Source: Sporolactobacillus putidus (GTDB taxonomy: Bacteria; Bacillota; Bacilli; Bacillales; Sporolactobacillaceae). Taken from it: DNA of 64,000 bases. Under the pieces are notes generated by a model, which saw only the letters and a list, made by a program, of their open reading frames with translations, was not told the origin of the DNA and made no database searches. Below are positions 34,717 through 43,345 of this stretch, piece after piece. Location: positions 1 to 64,000 of the forward strand of contig NZ_BMOK01000004.1 of assembly GCF_014647035.1 (NCBI RefSeq), in the 5' to 3' direction. How positions within the stretch are numbered: the first letter of the stretch is position 1; the number at the start of each line of letters is the position of its first letter. Position numbers and translations under genes: made by a program.

Positions 34717-34867
34717 AAAGGCTGCTTTCCTGGAGAAAAAAGGAAAGCAGCCTTTAGCCGATTCTTTTCTTATCTGCCAGAATTTAATCTGCTGGAATTA
34801 ACACCATACACACAAAGTGCTGGTTGTCGGGCTTCGCAGGGCCAGTCCCTCCGCCACTCTTGATAAG
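34717..34867 (-). promoter_or_regulatory. SAM-I (S-box) riboswitch with terminator, upstream of metY
   Basis: On the minus strand the aptamer runs from CTTATC (34867-34862) to GATAAG (34774-34769), which close P1. All core segments are present: CAAGAGTGGCGGAGGGACTG, GCCC, the ACAACC segment, and GGTGTTAATTCC. It is followed by a perfect 15-bp terminator stem (34755-34741 with 34731-34717). SAM binding should end transcription before metY. Confidence 0.95.
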
Positions 34868-35052
34868 ATTTATTTAATTGAGATAATTCTAGCGCCCTGG
34901 TTTCTGTTTGTCAACATTTAAATACAAGTATTTTGGTGTATTTAATAAAAATTAATAACGCCGCCAGCCTGGCACATGCTGAAACAGTCATCAGGAAACT
35001 CGGCAATTCCCGATGAGACCGGCACCTCCGTGTTTCGGGAATTGGGCGGACG
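34868..35052. other. Spacer with hairpin between metY leader and GT39 gene
   Basis: Contains the probable metY promoter region and an inverted repeat, CAATTCCCGA (35004-35013) with TCGGGAATTG (35035-35044), just after the end of the GT39 gene. That hairpin may be its terminator, though it lacks a T run on either strand. Confidence 0.5.
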
Positions 35053-36513
35053 TTAGAGCCTTTTATAGACGATAAAGCCCCATGGGTTGGAGACTAGGAT
35101 TTTTAACCGATTGGCCTTCATAAATTTTTGCGTATAATATTTTTTTTGTACTAAAAGCAGGGCCTTGTCTTTCCGTAAAAATTCTTTGAAATTCCCGTTG
35201 CTCACATGCAGGTCACTCGTCAGTTCCGCGGCTAAAACCGCATTTTGCGGCCATATCTTTTTTCTATTGTAATAAAACAGGCTGTCTCCCTTAATTCCGT
35301 TCACTCCGCGCAGTTTCTGAATCAGCTCCAGCTGCACGTTGGGGGTGATATGGCTTAAGTCTCTGTGAATTTTCAATTCATACGAGGCTGAGACAAGCAG
35401 CACAGAGGCCAGAAGAACAATTTTCAGCATCAATTTTCCATTTCGCACAAGCCGGCTGGCGAGAATGCCAATAATGATGGACAGCGCGGGATAGACAGGA
35501 AGGATATACCACCTTATTTTTGTTTTGGCGAAACTGAAGAAGATCAAAGGAACAATAACCCACGAGATAATCCCGATCCAATAGGCCCTTTCTTCGGGTT
35601 TCAGCATTTTGATCGATTTAAACGAGAACTTTCGATTCAGAAAGACGAGCATCAACCCATAAAGGATGGCAAGCCAGTAAATGAAAAACTGGGAAATGAT
35701 CCTGGCGTAGTAGAGCCTGCCCCCGACATGGCCTTCAATCGTCGTCGTGGATCTGGTAAGCAGATCGTAGGTAATCATCTCCTTGAAAAAAGTCAGGCCG
35801 TCGTATTGATAGCGGAAAGCCGCCCAAACCATGATCGGCGTGATCATACTCAAACCGAGCAGGAGCCAGTTTTTAAATGAAAACGATTTGTATTTACCTG
35901 AAAAGATCAGATAAAGTCCAATAATGACAACGATGTTAAATGAATGCCAGCTTTTTGTTAAAAAAGCGAGTGAAAACCCAAGTCCCGAAACATAGATCCA
36001 TTTATTATTTTTCCCTGAAAGCAGCAAAGCCAGAATAGCTGCCGTAAAAAGAAAGACATAAAGGGAATCCGGGTCTCCGTTTCTTGCACTGTGGTTGGTT
36101 AAAAATTGAACGCATGTCGTGAGAACAAGTGCCGATATAACCGAGGCAAGTTTTCCGTGCCTTTTCAGCATGAAGACGGCCACCATAATGATCGTCAGGA
36201 GACCGCAGACAGCCGAGGCCAGCCGCAGTCCCAGCGCATTATATCCCGCAATTTTATAGCCGAGCACAATGCTCCAGAAACTGAGCGGGGGCTTCAGATT
36301 CCAGTAATCCGGGTTGTACATATATGTATTCACGAGATAATTGCCGCTCTGCAGCATTTCGTAGGCACTGACTCCGTGCCGGGACTCATCATAACTGATG
36401 AGCGGAAAATTGCCTAGATGATAGAACAGATTAAAAATGGCAACAGCTAAGAGAACCACCATCGTCAATAAATAGACAGCAGTAAGCTTATTAAATTTTA
36501 ATACACGGTTCAT
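35053..36513 (-). CDS. Membrane glycosyltransferase, GT39/ArnT-PMT type
   Basis: A 486-residue GT-C enzyme with about ten or more membrane spans. The first external loop carries the acidic pair D42-E43 in ISYDESRHG, the catalytic/metal motif of PMT and ArnT proteins, followed by NLKPPLSFW. A soluble C-terminal region (~residues 380-486) follows. Such enzymes transfer a sugar from a lipid phosphate to a surface acceptor outside the membrane. The acceptor is unknown and no partner gene adjoins it. It starts at ATG 36513 after GGGAG. It is a single-gene unit. Confidence 0.85.
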   Translation of the reverse strand: MNRVLKFNKLTAVYLLTMVVLLAVAIFNLFYHLGNFPLISYDESRHGVSAYEMLQSGNYLVNTYMYNPDYWNLKPPLSFWSIVLGYKIAGYNALGLRLASAVCGLLTIIMVAVFMLKRHGKLASVISALVLTTCVQFLTNHSARNGDPDSLYVFLFTAAILALLLSGKNNKWIYVSGLGFSLAFLTKSWHSFNIVVIIGLYLIFSGKYKSFSFKNWLLLGLSMITPIMVWAAFRYQYDGLTFFKEMITYDLLTRSTTTIEGHVGGRLYYARIISQFFIYWLAILYGLMLVFLNRKFSFKSIKMLKPEERAYWIGIISWVIVPLIFFSFAKTKIRWYILPVYPALSIIIGILASRLVRNGKLMLKIVLLASVLLVSASYELKIHRDLSHITPNVQLELIQKLRGVNGIKGDSLFYYNRKKIWPQNAVLAAELTSDLHVSNGNFKEFLRKDKALLLVQKKYYTQKFMKANRLKILVSNPWGFIVYKRL

Positions 36514-36659
36514 GAATAACTCCCTTTTCTCGATTATTTCTTTTCCGAAGAGACAGCAAGTTGTTCTTATCCTATTATCGTGTAACTTAATACGGTTTCA
36601 TACCGTACGGATGCCGAAGATATTTCTTATACAAATAAAAATAAAGGATTAGAGGTGTC

Positions 36660-36725
36660 TAGTATAAGAAAAACTAGGGCTCAGGCCGTCGTCAAAGACG
36701 TGGCTTCACCAAATTTTTCTTAAAT
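36660..36725 (+). repeat. Dispersed hairpin element, copy D
   Basis: TAGTATAAGAAAAACTAGG, then GCTCAGGCC, then TGGCTTCACCAAATTTTTCTT. It is nearly the same as copy A before deoB. The hairpin end is weakened here by one base change (GGCTTCACC). It lies in a 525-base spacer that otherwise holds only the ALDH terminator. Confidence 0.65.
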
Positions 36726-36956
36726 CACACCGGTGGCACGCCGTTTCGATCTTACACGGAATCTGTATCTGCAAACAATTACTCATCTTCAGCATATTTA
36801 TTAAGAACTGAAAATGCTGATTAAGCCCTGCCTGTGAAAAGTATTGATCGGGATCACAAACAAAAAAAACACGTATACTATTCGTATTTTAACGTTTTTA
36901 TCGGGCCTCTCAATGGTGTTTCAAATATGAAAAAATTGTAAATGAGAAAAATCATG

Positions 36957-36987
36957 AAAAAAGAGGCAAGCGTCTCATGCTTGCCTC
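36957..36987 (-). terminator. Terminator of the aldehyde dehydrogenase gene
   Basis: On the minus strand GAGGCAAGC (36987-36979) pairs with GCTTGCCTC (36971-36963), followed by T6. Confidence 0.9.
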
Positions 36988-37038
36988 CTAAAGGATAAAT
37001 GCCCTGCATTCCGGGCCTTTTAAATTGAAATGCTTGAA

Positions 37039-38535
37039 TTAATACAATCCGTCTGCCGTTTCCTTTGTGCTAATGAAGATGTTCTTTGTCTGCGTATAAG
37101 CATCAAGAATGCTCTTGTAGGTTTCACGCCCGATACCGGATTTCTTGTAGCCGCCGAATGGCGCGCCCGCCGGCAGCTGGTTGTAAGTGTTGACCCACAT
37201 GCGTCCGGTCCGCACGCCGCGAGCCACGCGAAGCGCCGTGTTGAGATTGCTGGTCCACACGGCGCCGCCAAGTCCGTATTCCGACTGATTGGCCAGTTTG
37301 ATCGCTTCGTCCGCATCTTTAAACTTAATCACAGTTGCCACAGGTCCGAAGATTTCCTCCTGAGCAATGCGCATGTCGTTCGTCGCATCAGCGAGAATGG
37401 TTGGTGCCAGGAAAACGCCTTTTTCGAGGCCTTCGTTAGTCAGCTTGCAGCCGCCTGTTACCAGTTTAGCCCCTTCATCTTCACCAATCTTGACGTAGTC
37501 CAGAATCTTGTCCAGCTGGCGTTCATTGACCTGAGCGCCCATCTGAACGCCGTCTTCCCAAGGAAGACCGACTTTGACCTTTTCAAAGGCGGTTTTCAGG
37601 GCAGCGACGAATTTGTCGTAAATGCCTTCTTGAACGAACAGTCGGGAGCCCGCGCAGCAAACCTGTCCCTGGTTGAACAGGATGCCGAGCTGAGCGCCCT
37701 CGATCGCTCTTTCCCACGGAGCGTCGTCGAAGAAGATATTGGCCGATTTGCCTCCAAGTTCCAGAGTCGCCGGAATCAGCGCTTTTGCAGCAGCGTCGGC
37801 GACTTCATAGCCGACTTGGGTTGAACCGGTGAAGGCGAGTTTTGCAAAACCCGGATGGTGAAGCATGTAGTCGCCGGAATCAGAGCCTCTTCCGGTCACA
37901 ACGTTAACGACACCGGCCGGAAGAACCTGGTCGAGCAGTTTGGCCAGTTCCAGAAGGCTCAGCGATGTCGATGAAGAAGGATGAATGACGACCGTGTTGC
38001 CTGCGGCGATAGCCGGTGCAATTTTCCATGCGGCCATCAGCAGAGGGAAGTTCCACGGAACGATCTGGCCGACTACGCCGATCGGTTCTTTCAGATTAAT
38101 GGTCAGCGTATTTTCATCAAGCGCCTTTGCCGTACCCTCTTCGGAACGGATCACACCGGCAAAATAGCGAAAATGGTCGGAACTTGCGGGAACGTCTACA
38201 TTTTTCGTTTCTCTCAAAGGTTTACCGTTGTCCAGAGTTTCGACAAGAGCCAGACGGTCGGCATTGGCGTCAATCAGATCTGCTATTTTCAGTAATATTG
38301 CGCTTTTTTCCTGAACGCCTACGTCTTTCCAGGATTCAAACGCTTTTGTCGCTGCTTCTACGGCAGCGTCCACATCTTCATGGCTGGCATTAACGAATTC
38401 TGCGAGTTTTTCCCCATTGCTAGGATTATAGCTTGCCAGTTTCCGGTTGCCTGAACCGTCAACCCATTTTCCGCCAATGTAAAGTTTATATGCGGAGTCA
38501 ACCGTTTGGTTCAATACAGATTCTGGTACACTCAT
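37039..38535 (-). CDS. Aldehyde dehydrogenase (NAD-type)
   Basis: A 498-residue ALDH oxidising aldehydes to acids. It shows N162 (PWNFP), E259 (LELGGKS) and catalytic C293 (GQVCCAGSR). The cofactor lysine of most ALDHs (VVLKPSE) is replaced by H185 in VVIHPSSSTS; this matches a known low-GC Gram-positive AldA-like branch. The substrate is probably acetaldehyde or a related short aldehyde, and the acetaldehyde made by DeoC would be one source. AAAGGAG precedes ATG 38535. Its minus-strand promoter has TATAAT (38588-38583), with a weak cre-like sequence just downstream. Confidence 0.93.
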   Translation of the reverse strand: MSVPESVLNQTVDSAYKLYIGGKWVDGSGNRKLASYNPSNGEKLAEFVNASHEDVDAAVEAATKAFESWKDVGVQEKSAILLKIADLIDANADRLALVETLDNGKPLRETKNVDVPASSDHFRYFAGVIRSEEGTAKALDENTLTINLKEPIGVVGQIVPWNFPLLMAAWKIAPAIAAGNTVVIHPSSSTSLSLLELAKLLDQVLPAGVVNVVTGRGSDSGDYMLHHPGFAKLAFTGSTQVGYEVADAAAKALIPATLELGGKSANIFFDDAPWERAIEGAQLGILFNQGQVCCAGSRLFVQEGIYDKFVAALKTAFEKVKVGLPWEDGVQMGAQVNERQLDKILDYVKIGEDEGAKLVTGGCKLTNEGLEKGVFLAPTILADATNDMRIAQEEIFGPVATVIKFKDADEAIKLANQSEYGLGGAVWTSNLNTALRVARGVRTGRMWVNTYNQLPAGAPFGGYKKSGIGRETYKSILDAYTQTKNIFISTKETADGLY

Positions 38536-38654
38536 GAATGAATCTCCTTTCTGTAGAGAAATGTATTTTTTGATACGCTTTCATTATAATGCAATGAACT
38601 GAAAACAAAATGAAAACGCTCTGTTTTTTTGATGTTTATAAAATTTTTATTTTT

Positions 38655-39641
38655 TCAGTGATCGGATTTAAGTGATTCAAAAGGATAACGGATCCCCCAT
38701 TGCTCTCTGACATTGCTCAGAATCGACATGACGTCGATGGATAGAGGAAGGGTGTTCTCGGTGCCGTCCCCGCAGACCGCCGAATTCATATCTTCGAATT
38801 CATAGACCATGGCTTTTGATGTGTCGCCCGCCTCAATGACTTCGGCTGTTCCGTCAGGGTAGGTGATCGTAGCACTGCTCGCCCGCGGGAAATTATCCAC
38901 CGTGATATAGGCTTTGTCTCCCGTGACGATTCCCCTTTTCGGCAGTTTTGCCCGCATGGTCAGGGTAATCACAGCCATTTCATCATCCGGATTTTTTAAA
39001 ATAATGCCGGATTGCTCGTCGACACCAGTCTCAAACGGTTTAACCGTAGTCAGAATTTCGCCCGGCTGGCTCGACAGAAAGAAACGGGTGAAGGATAAAG
39101 CATAAGTACCGATATCCAGCAGCGCGCCGCCGGCAAGATCCATGTTGAAGAAACGGCTTTTGACATCATACGGTTTCAGGCTGCCGAAGGAGACCTGGAC
39201 CATCTTCAGTTGGCCGATTTTTCCGCCGGCCACCATTTCTTTCAGTTTCCGGTAAAGTGGCATGTGGTAAATCGTCATGGCCTCAGCAACAATAAGATGT
39301 TTGTCCTTCGCCAGCTGAACGACACGGTTCAGCTGCTTGCTGCTGACCGTGATGGCCTTCTCACAAAGTACGTGTTTACCGTTTTCCAGACACTTGATCA
39401 AATACTCATAGTGGTTGGAGTGCGGTGTTGAGAGATAGACGATGTCGATGTTGTTGTCCTTCAGCATCTCGTCATAGTCGCCGAATGCCTTTTCAATATG
39501 ATGTTTTTCGGCAAAATCTTTCGCCCGGTCCAGACTGCGAGACCCTGCGGCGTAAATGGTTCCGCCTGCCCCATGTACCGCCTCGGCAAATTCCGCGGCG
39601 ATTCCTCCGGGACCGAGAATGGCCCAATTGAGCGTTTTCAT
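38655..39641 (-). CDS. Gfo/Idh/MocA-family sugar dehydrogenase
   Basis: A 328-residue NAD(P)-dependent oxidoreductase. The Rossmann segment GPGGIAAEFAEAV lies near the N-terminus. The family catalytic lysine is in HVLCEKAITVS (usual EKP). The C-terminal beta-sheet domain includes GGALLDIGTYALSF. It acts on a sugar or polyol, exact substrate unknown. ATG 39641 is preferred, six bases after GAGGTG; the upstream GTG at 39650 lies in the ribosome site. It follows the RpiA-like gene by ten bases, so both form an operon controlled by the divergent SorC regulator. Confidence 0.9.
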   Translation of the reverse strand: MKTLNWAILGPGGIAAEFAEAVHGAGGTIYAAGSRSLDRAKDFAEKHHIEKAFGDYDEMLKDNNIDIVYLSTPHSNHYEYLIKCLENGKHVLCEKAITVSSKQLNRVVQLAKDKHLIVAEAMTIYHMPLYRKLKEMVAGGKIGQLKMVQVSFGSLKPYDVKSRFFNMDLAGGALLDIGTYALSFTRFFLSSQPGEILTTVKPFETGVDEQSGIILKNPDDEMAVITLTMRAKLPKRGIVTGDKAYITVDNFPRASSATITYPDGTAEVIEAGDTSKAMVYEFEDMNSAVCGDGTENTLPLSIDVMSILSNVREQWGIRYPFESLKSDH

Positions 39642-39651
39642 TGTTTTCACC

Positions 39652-40350
39652 TCATTGATTTTGATTTTTCAAGATCCAGCGTAAACCACTGTCGCCGGCA
39701 ACAAGTGCCCGGGTCACAACGTTTGTAAAAAGGGAAGTATCGATCACACCGCTGATTGCTTTTAAATCCTTTTCAAGGATATCTATATCGTCGACTTGTT
39801 TGAAGAAGACATCCATCAGCAGATGGCCGTTATCGCTCACCGTAAAACCGTCCTTTGCCGCACTTTTGCGCATCATGGGTTCGCCGCCCAGAGCGGCCGC
39901 TTTTCTTTTGACGTAGGCCGCCGCGTCCTGCAGAATTTCCAGAACGACGGGCTGTTCAAAGGTCAGCCTGTCCGCAACTTTTGATTCGTCGACGAGCAGA
40001 ATATAGTCGTCCGCCATCGAAGCAATCAGTTTTTCTTTGGTGTGGATACCGCCCCCGCTTTTCAGCGCATGGAGCCATTTATCAACCTGATCGCATCCAT
40101 CAAAAGCGAGATCAACATGGTCGATCGTCTCGGTATGAAGGACGTCGAGCCCGTTTTCCAGGCATTGCAGTTTGGTTTTTAAGGAAGGGGTTACAATTTT
40201 AACGTGAAGTTCTTTTGCTTGCTTAATGTACCCGATCAGGTAACCGATTGTGCTTCCGCCGCCCAAACCAATGATCATGTGGCTGCGAATCAGTTTTAAG
40301 GCTTCTCTGGCGCAGTCTTGTTTAATCGTGTCCTGGCTCGTCTCCATCAT
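39652..40350 (-). CDS. Ribose-5-phosphate isomerase A homologue, divergent
   Basis: About 232 residues with the RpiA fold markers: IGLGGGST (27-34, phosphate loop), FDGCDQVD (83-90) where RpiA has FDGADEVD, LKSGGGIHTKEKLIA (96-110), and a C-terminal FTNVVTRALVAG. The catalytic Asp of DGAD is kept (D87) along with K97 and E106, but the following Glu is Gln88. It may isomerise a phosphorylated sugar other than ribose-5-phosphate. The start is uncertain: ATG 40350 abuts GGGGAG, and ATG 40368 would overlap the operator. Confidence 0.78.
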   Translation of the reverse strand: MMETSQDTIKQDCAREALKLIRSHMIIGLGGGSTIGYLIGYIKQAKELHVKIVTPSLKTKLQCLENGLDVLHTETIDHVDLAFDGCDQVDKWLHALKSGGGIHTKEKLIASMADDYILLVDESKVADRLTFEQPVVLEILQDAAAYVKRKAAALGGEPMMRKSAAKDGFTVSDNGHLLMDVFFKQVDDIDILEKDLKAISGVIDTSLFTNVVTRALVAGDSGLRWILKNQNQ

Positions 40351-40360
40351 CTCCCCACAT

Positions 40361-40376
40361 TTGCACATTTGTGCAA
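40361..40376. promoter_or_regulatory. Palindromic operator, candidate SorC site
   Basis: TTGCACA-TT-TGTGCAA is a perfect 7-2-7 inverted repeat just upstream of the isomerase gene. Related half-sites GCACA (40565-40569) and TGTGC (40591-40595) flank the other side of the divergent region, before the SorC start. Confidence 0.6.
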
Positions 40377-40619
40377 TTAAAAGCAATATGTGCATCTTTC
40401 TGGCTCAAGTATACCGTCGCCCCCGATCCCTGTCAAACTTTTTTTGGAAGCCCTTACTACCTCTTTGAAAAAAATTGTGATACAGCGGATGATCAGCGAG
40501 TTTTCAAAATGAGAACGTTTTACACGAAGGGGACCCCGCGAGTATAATGGACAGAAAATGAAACGCACAAATTATCGGATGCTGAACAAATGTGCCGAAA
40601 GAGGAAAGCGGGAAATGCA

Positions 40620-41579
40620 GTGGAAAAAAAGACGGACAGGATGCTGTTAATCAGAATTGCCCAAATGTATTATGAGCAGAACATGACACAGAGCCAGATT
40701 GCCAAAGAACTGGGGATCTACCGCACGACGATCAGCAGGCTGCTGAAAAAAGTGAAGGAAGACGGCATAGTCAGGATCACGATAAATTACGGTATTGCGG
40801 GAGACAACATAGCTGCCGAACAAACGTTGAAGAAACGATTCAGACTGAAAGAGGCGATTGTCGTGTCCGTAGACCGCAATCAGTCCGGTGCGGTGAAGCT
40901 TCAGGCGATCGGGCAGGCCTGCGCTAGGTTGCTGGCCAAGATCATCAAGGACGGCGATGTGATCGGGTTTTCCTGGGGGAGCAGTCTGGCGGAGACGGTG
41001 GATGCCCTTGAGACTTCACGTAGAAAAGGCGTTGTCTGTGTGCCTCTTGTCGGCGGATCTTCAGGCAAACTTGAAAGCCGTTTTCATTCCAACACCATAT
41101 GCTACCAGGCGGCATTAAAGCTTGGGGCTCAGTCACTGATGATTGATCTGCCGACCATTGTAGAAAAAAAGGAAACGAGAGACGATATTCTTCGCTCGAG
41201 CCACTTTCGGGAAATTGCGTCGATGTGGGAGCACCTGTCGGTCGCTGTCTTCGGAATAGGCTCGATGAACATCACGGGGCGATCGACATGGCATGCTTTC
41301 TATGGTGAGGAAACGGTGAAAGAACTGGGTGACAGGAAAGCTGCGGGAGACATCTGTTCGCGCTTTTTTGATGAAAAGGGTGTGCCTGTTCAAACGAGTC
41401 TGTCGGAGCGGACAATTACGATACAGCTTGAAAAACTCAAGCGGGCCCGCTATGCCATCGGCGTCGCCGAATCTCTGGAAAAAGTGCCCGGAATTGCCGG
41501 CGCGTTGAGGGGCGGCTATATCAATGCGCTGGTGACGACCGAAGAGACGGCAGCGGGCATTATTAAACTGACCGAGTGA
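40620..41579 (+). CDS. SorC/DeoR-type sugar-responsive regulator
   Basis: A 319-residue regulator. The helix-turn-helix NMTQSQIAKELGIYRTTISRLLKKVKEDGIVRI is near the N-terminus. The large effector domain (VIGFSWGSSLAETV, VPLVGGSSGKLESR, VAVFGIGSMN) is the sugar-phosphate-binding fold of SorC and CggR. It is divergent from the isomerase/dehydrogenase operon and probably controls it through TTGCACA-type palindromes. I chose GTG 40620; the ATG at 40590 lies within a TGTGC half-site and has no good ribosome site. Confidence 0.9.
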   Translation: MEKKTDRMLLIRIAQMYYEQNMTQSQIAKELGIYRTTISRLLKKVKEDGIVRITINYGIAGDNIAAEQTLKKRFRLKEAIVVSVDRNQSGAVKLQAIGQACARLLAKIIKDGDVIGFSWGSSLAETVDALETSRRKGVVCVPLVGGSSGKLESRFHSNTICYQAALKLGAQSLMIDLPTIVEKKETRDDILRSSHFREIASMWEHLSVAVFGIGSMNITGRSTWHAFYGEETVKELGDRKAAGDICSRFFDEKGVPVQTSLSERTITIQLEKLKRARYAIGVAESLEKVPGIAGALRGGYINALVTTEETAAGIIKLTE

Positions 41580-41596
41580 AATAAAAAGTCCGCCAG

Positions 41597-41612
41597 CAGG
41601 CTGTAAAGCCTG
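41597..41612 (+). other. Short hairpin after the SorC gene
   Basis: CAGGCT-GTAA-AGCCTG, a compact tetraloop stem just downstream of the SorC stop with no T run. Between here and 41817 I see another small inverted repeat (CTTGCCAAGGCAAG near 41692) and no gene. Confidence 0.4.
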
Positions 41613-41817
41613 TATTCCTCAGATCCCTTAGGAATTTGGCCGCTTCTCTCCAACTGTGTACTACAGGAATTAAAACGCGAAAACGCCTTGCCAAGGCAAG
41701 ATCAGGTGCTGACCTTGTCGGCGTACGCTTCTCTGTTAATTGCAGCCATTTTGAGAAAATCAAGTTGAAGGAAACGAACGATCACCTCCTCACGCAGAGA
41801 ATGCTTCGTCATGGGTA

Positions 41818-42299
41818 AATCGCCCGTCGTGAGTCAATCGCCCGGAAAGGAGAACGAATCGCCCCAAAAGATGGAACAATCGCCCCAAAACAGTCCGGAA
41901 TCGCCCTGTACAGCTGGCGAATCGTCCCGTCATGAGTCAATCACCCGGAAAGGAGAGCGAATCGCTCCAAAAGATGGAACAATCGCCCCAAAACAGTCCG
42001 GAATCGCCCTGTACAGTTGGCGAATCGCCCCGTCATGAGTCAATCGCCCGGAAAGGAGAACGAATCGCTCCAAAAGATGGAACAATCGCCCCAAAACAGT
42101 CCGGAATCGCCCTGTACAGTTGGCGAATCGCCCCGTCATGAGTCAATCGCCCGGAAAGGAGAACGAATCGCTCAAAAGATGGAACAATCGCCCCAAAACA
42201 GTCCGGAATCGCCCTGTACAGCTGGCGAATCGTCCCGTCATGAGTCAATCACCCGGAAAGGAGAGCGAATCGCTCCAAAAGATGGAACAATCGCAGAAA
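41818..42299. repeat. 24-unit array of AATCGCC motifs with 21-bp phasing
   Basis: Twenty-four units beginning AATCGCC (variants AATCGTC, AATCACC, AATCGCT) start at 41818, 41836, 41857, 41878, 41899, 41920 and so on to 42289. Most units are 21 bp, one type is 19 bp, and one unit is 20. Five unit types in fixed order form a 103-bp super-repeat (41836, 41939, 42042, 42145; the next begins at 42247). Super-repeats starting in units 5-8 and 20-23 share the same variant bases, while the two between share another set. Open frames through it are by-products of the repeat length. Confidence 0.95.
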
Positions 42300-42544
42300 T
42301 ACCTGCCTGGATTTCCGGTTGCCTAATTGAGAAAGTGGTGGTAGAATTATCGCTGATAATGGCCGCTTAATTACATACGTTTACTTGGAATTGATTCACC
42401 TGCCTATATAATTGAGCTTTCAGGGCGGATTGCTGATAAGGAATCGTACGGGTTAGGCAAGCATGAAACGTGATGATACTTTAAGGCGCATGAATACAGA
42501 AACAGAACATGCGGCCAGAATGTACGGGACAGGGAGGAATAAAA
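42300..42544. other. Spacer between the array and tcyA
   Basis: AT-rich sequence expected to hold the tcyA promoter. TATATAAT-like sequence lies near 42405-42412, but no convincing -35/-10 pair was found. No gene seen. Confidence 0.4.
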
Positions 42545-43345
42545 ATGAAAAAAATAATTTTAAGCTTATTGATTGCCGTTCTGGCGCTGTCATTGGCAGC
42601 CTGCGGCTCGCAAAGCAGTGGCTCCTCGAAATCCGGAAGTAGTGCACTGGATCAGATAAAGAAAAAAGGTGTACTGACGGTTGGCACGGAGGGCACCTAC
42701 GCACCGTACACCTACCATGACAACAAGACGAACGACCTGGTCGGATTTGATGTCGATGTCATTCGGGCGGTCGGCCAGCGTCTCGGTGTAAAGGTACAGT
42801 TCAAGGAATCGGTCTGGGATTCACTGTTTGCCGGACTGAACGCCAAGCGATTTGACACCATTGCCAATGATGTAGCCGTGACGCCGGATCGTCTGAAAAA
42901 ATATGATTTTTCCAGTGTTTATTCGACATCAGAATCCGTGATCGTGACACGCGCAAATAATAATAAGACTAAAACTCTGAACGACTTGAAAGGTGTTAAA
43001 GTTGCCCAAAGTTTGACCAGCAACTTTGGTGAAGAGACAAAGAAAGCGGGAGCGGTTATCGTCGGCGAAGATGACTTGTCGAAGGCCCTGAAGCTCGTCA
43101 GTCAGGGCAGAGCGGATGCGCTCGTTAACGATCAGGGTGCCGTGCTGCAGTACTTCAATACAACGAAAGACAACTCCCTGAAAATTGCCGCTGTCGTGCC
43201 GACCGATACCGCAAACGTTGCTTTCCCTGTTCTGAAAGGCAGCGGACTGGATAAAGCCTTCACAAAAGAGCTGCAGGCGCTGAAGAAAGACGGCACACTG
43301 AAGAAAATATCAGAGAAGTATTTTGGAAAGGACATCAGTAAGTAA
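42545..43345 (+). CDS. tcyA: L-cystine-type ABC transporter, substrate-binding lipoprotein
   Basis: A 266-residue lipoprotein (lipobox LAAC, C20) of SBP family 3. The segment GVLTVGTEGTYAPYTYHD, then FKESVWDSLFAGLNAKRFD and AQSLTSNF, closely follows B. subtilis TcyA. It captures L-cystine outside the membrane for the TcyB/TcyC pair encoded next. ATG 42545 is chosen because GGGAGG lies upstream and the signal peptide MKKIILSLLIAVLALSL then begins properly; a frame from 42509 adds an unlikely polar extension. It is first in a three-gene operon. Confidence 0.88.
   Translation: MKKIILSLLIAVLALSLAACGSQSSGSSKSGSSALDQIKKKGVLTVGTEGTYAPYTYHDNKTNDLVGFDVDVIRAVGQRLGVKVQFKESVWDSLFAGLNAKRFDTIANDVAVTPDRLKKYDFSSVYSTSESVIVTRANNNKTKTLNDLKGVKVAQSLTSNFGEETKKAGAVIVGEDDLSKALKLVSQGRADALVNDQGAVLQYFNTTKDNSLKIAAVVPTDTANVAFPVLKGSGLDKAFTKELQALKKDGTLKKISEKYFGKDISK

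Noticed and set aside
37030-37824. 264-residue plus-strand frame opposite the aldehyde dehydrogenase gene
   Set aside because: It is an antisense shadow of a highly conserved enzyme with codon-driven openness.
37039-38535. Missing cofactor lysine as evidence that the aldehyde dehydrogenase is inactive
   Set aside because: The IHPSSSTS variant is known in an AldA-like group with intact catalytic residues, so it is not a defect.
41818-42299. CRISPR array
   Set aside because: Direct repeats are only 7 bp, spacers recur in order and no cas genes are near.
41811-42370. Several open frames of 60-117 residues, on both strands, through the AATCGCC array, giving repetitive Ser/Pro/Glu-rich peptides.
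   Set aside because: They exist in several frames at once because most units are 21 bp, and they shift frame at the 19-bp units. No consistent ribosome sites.
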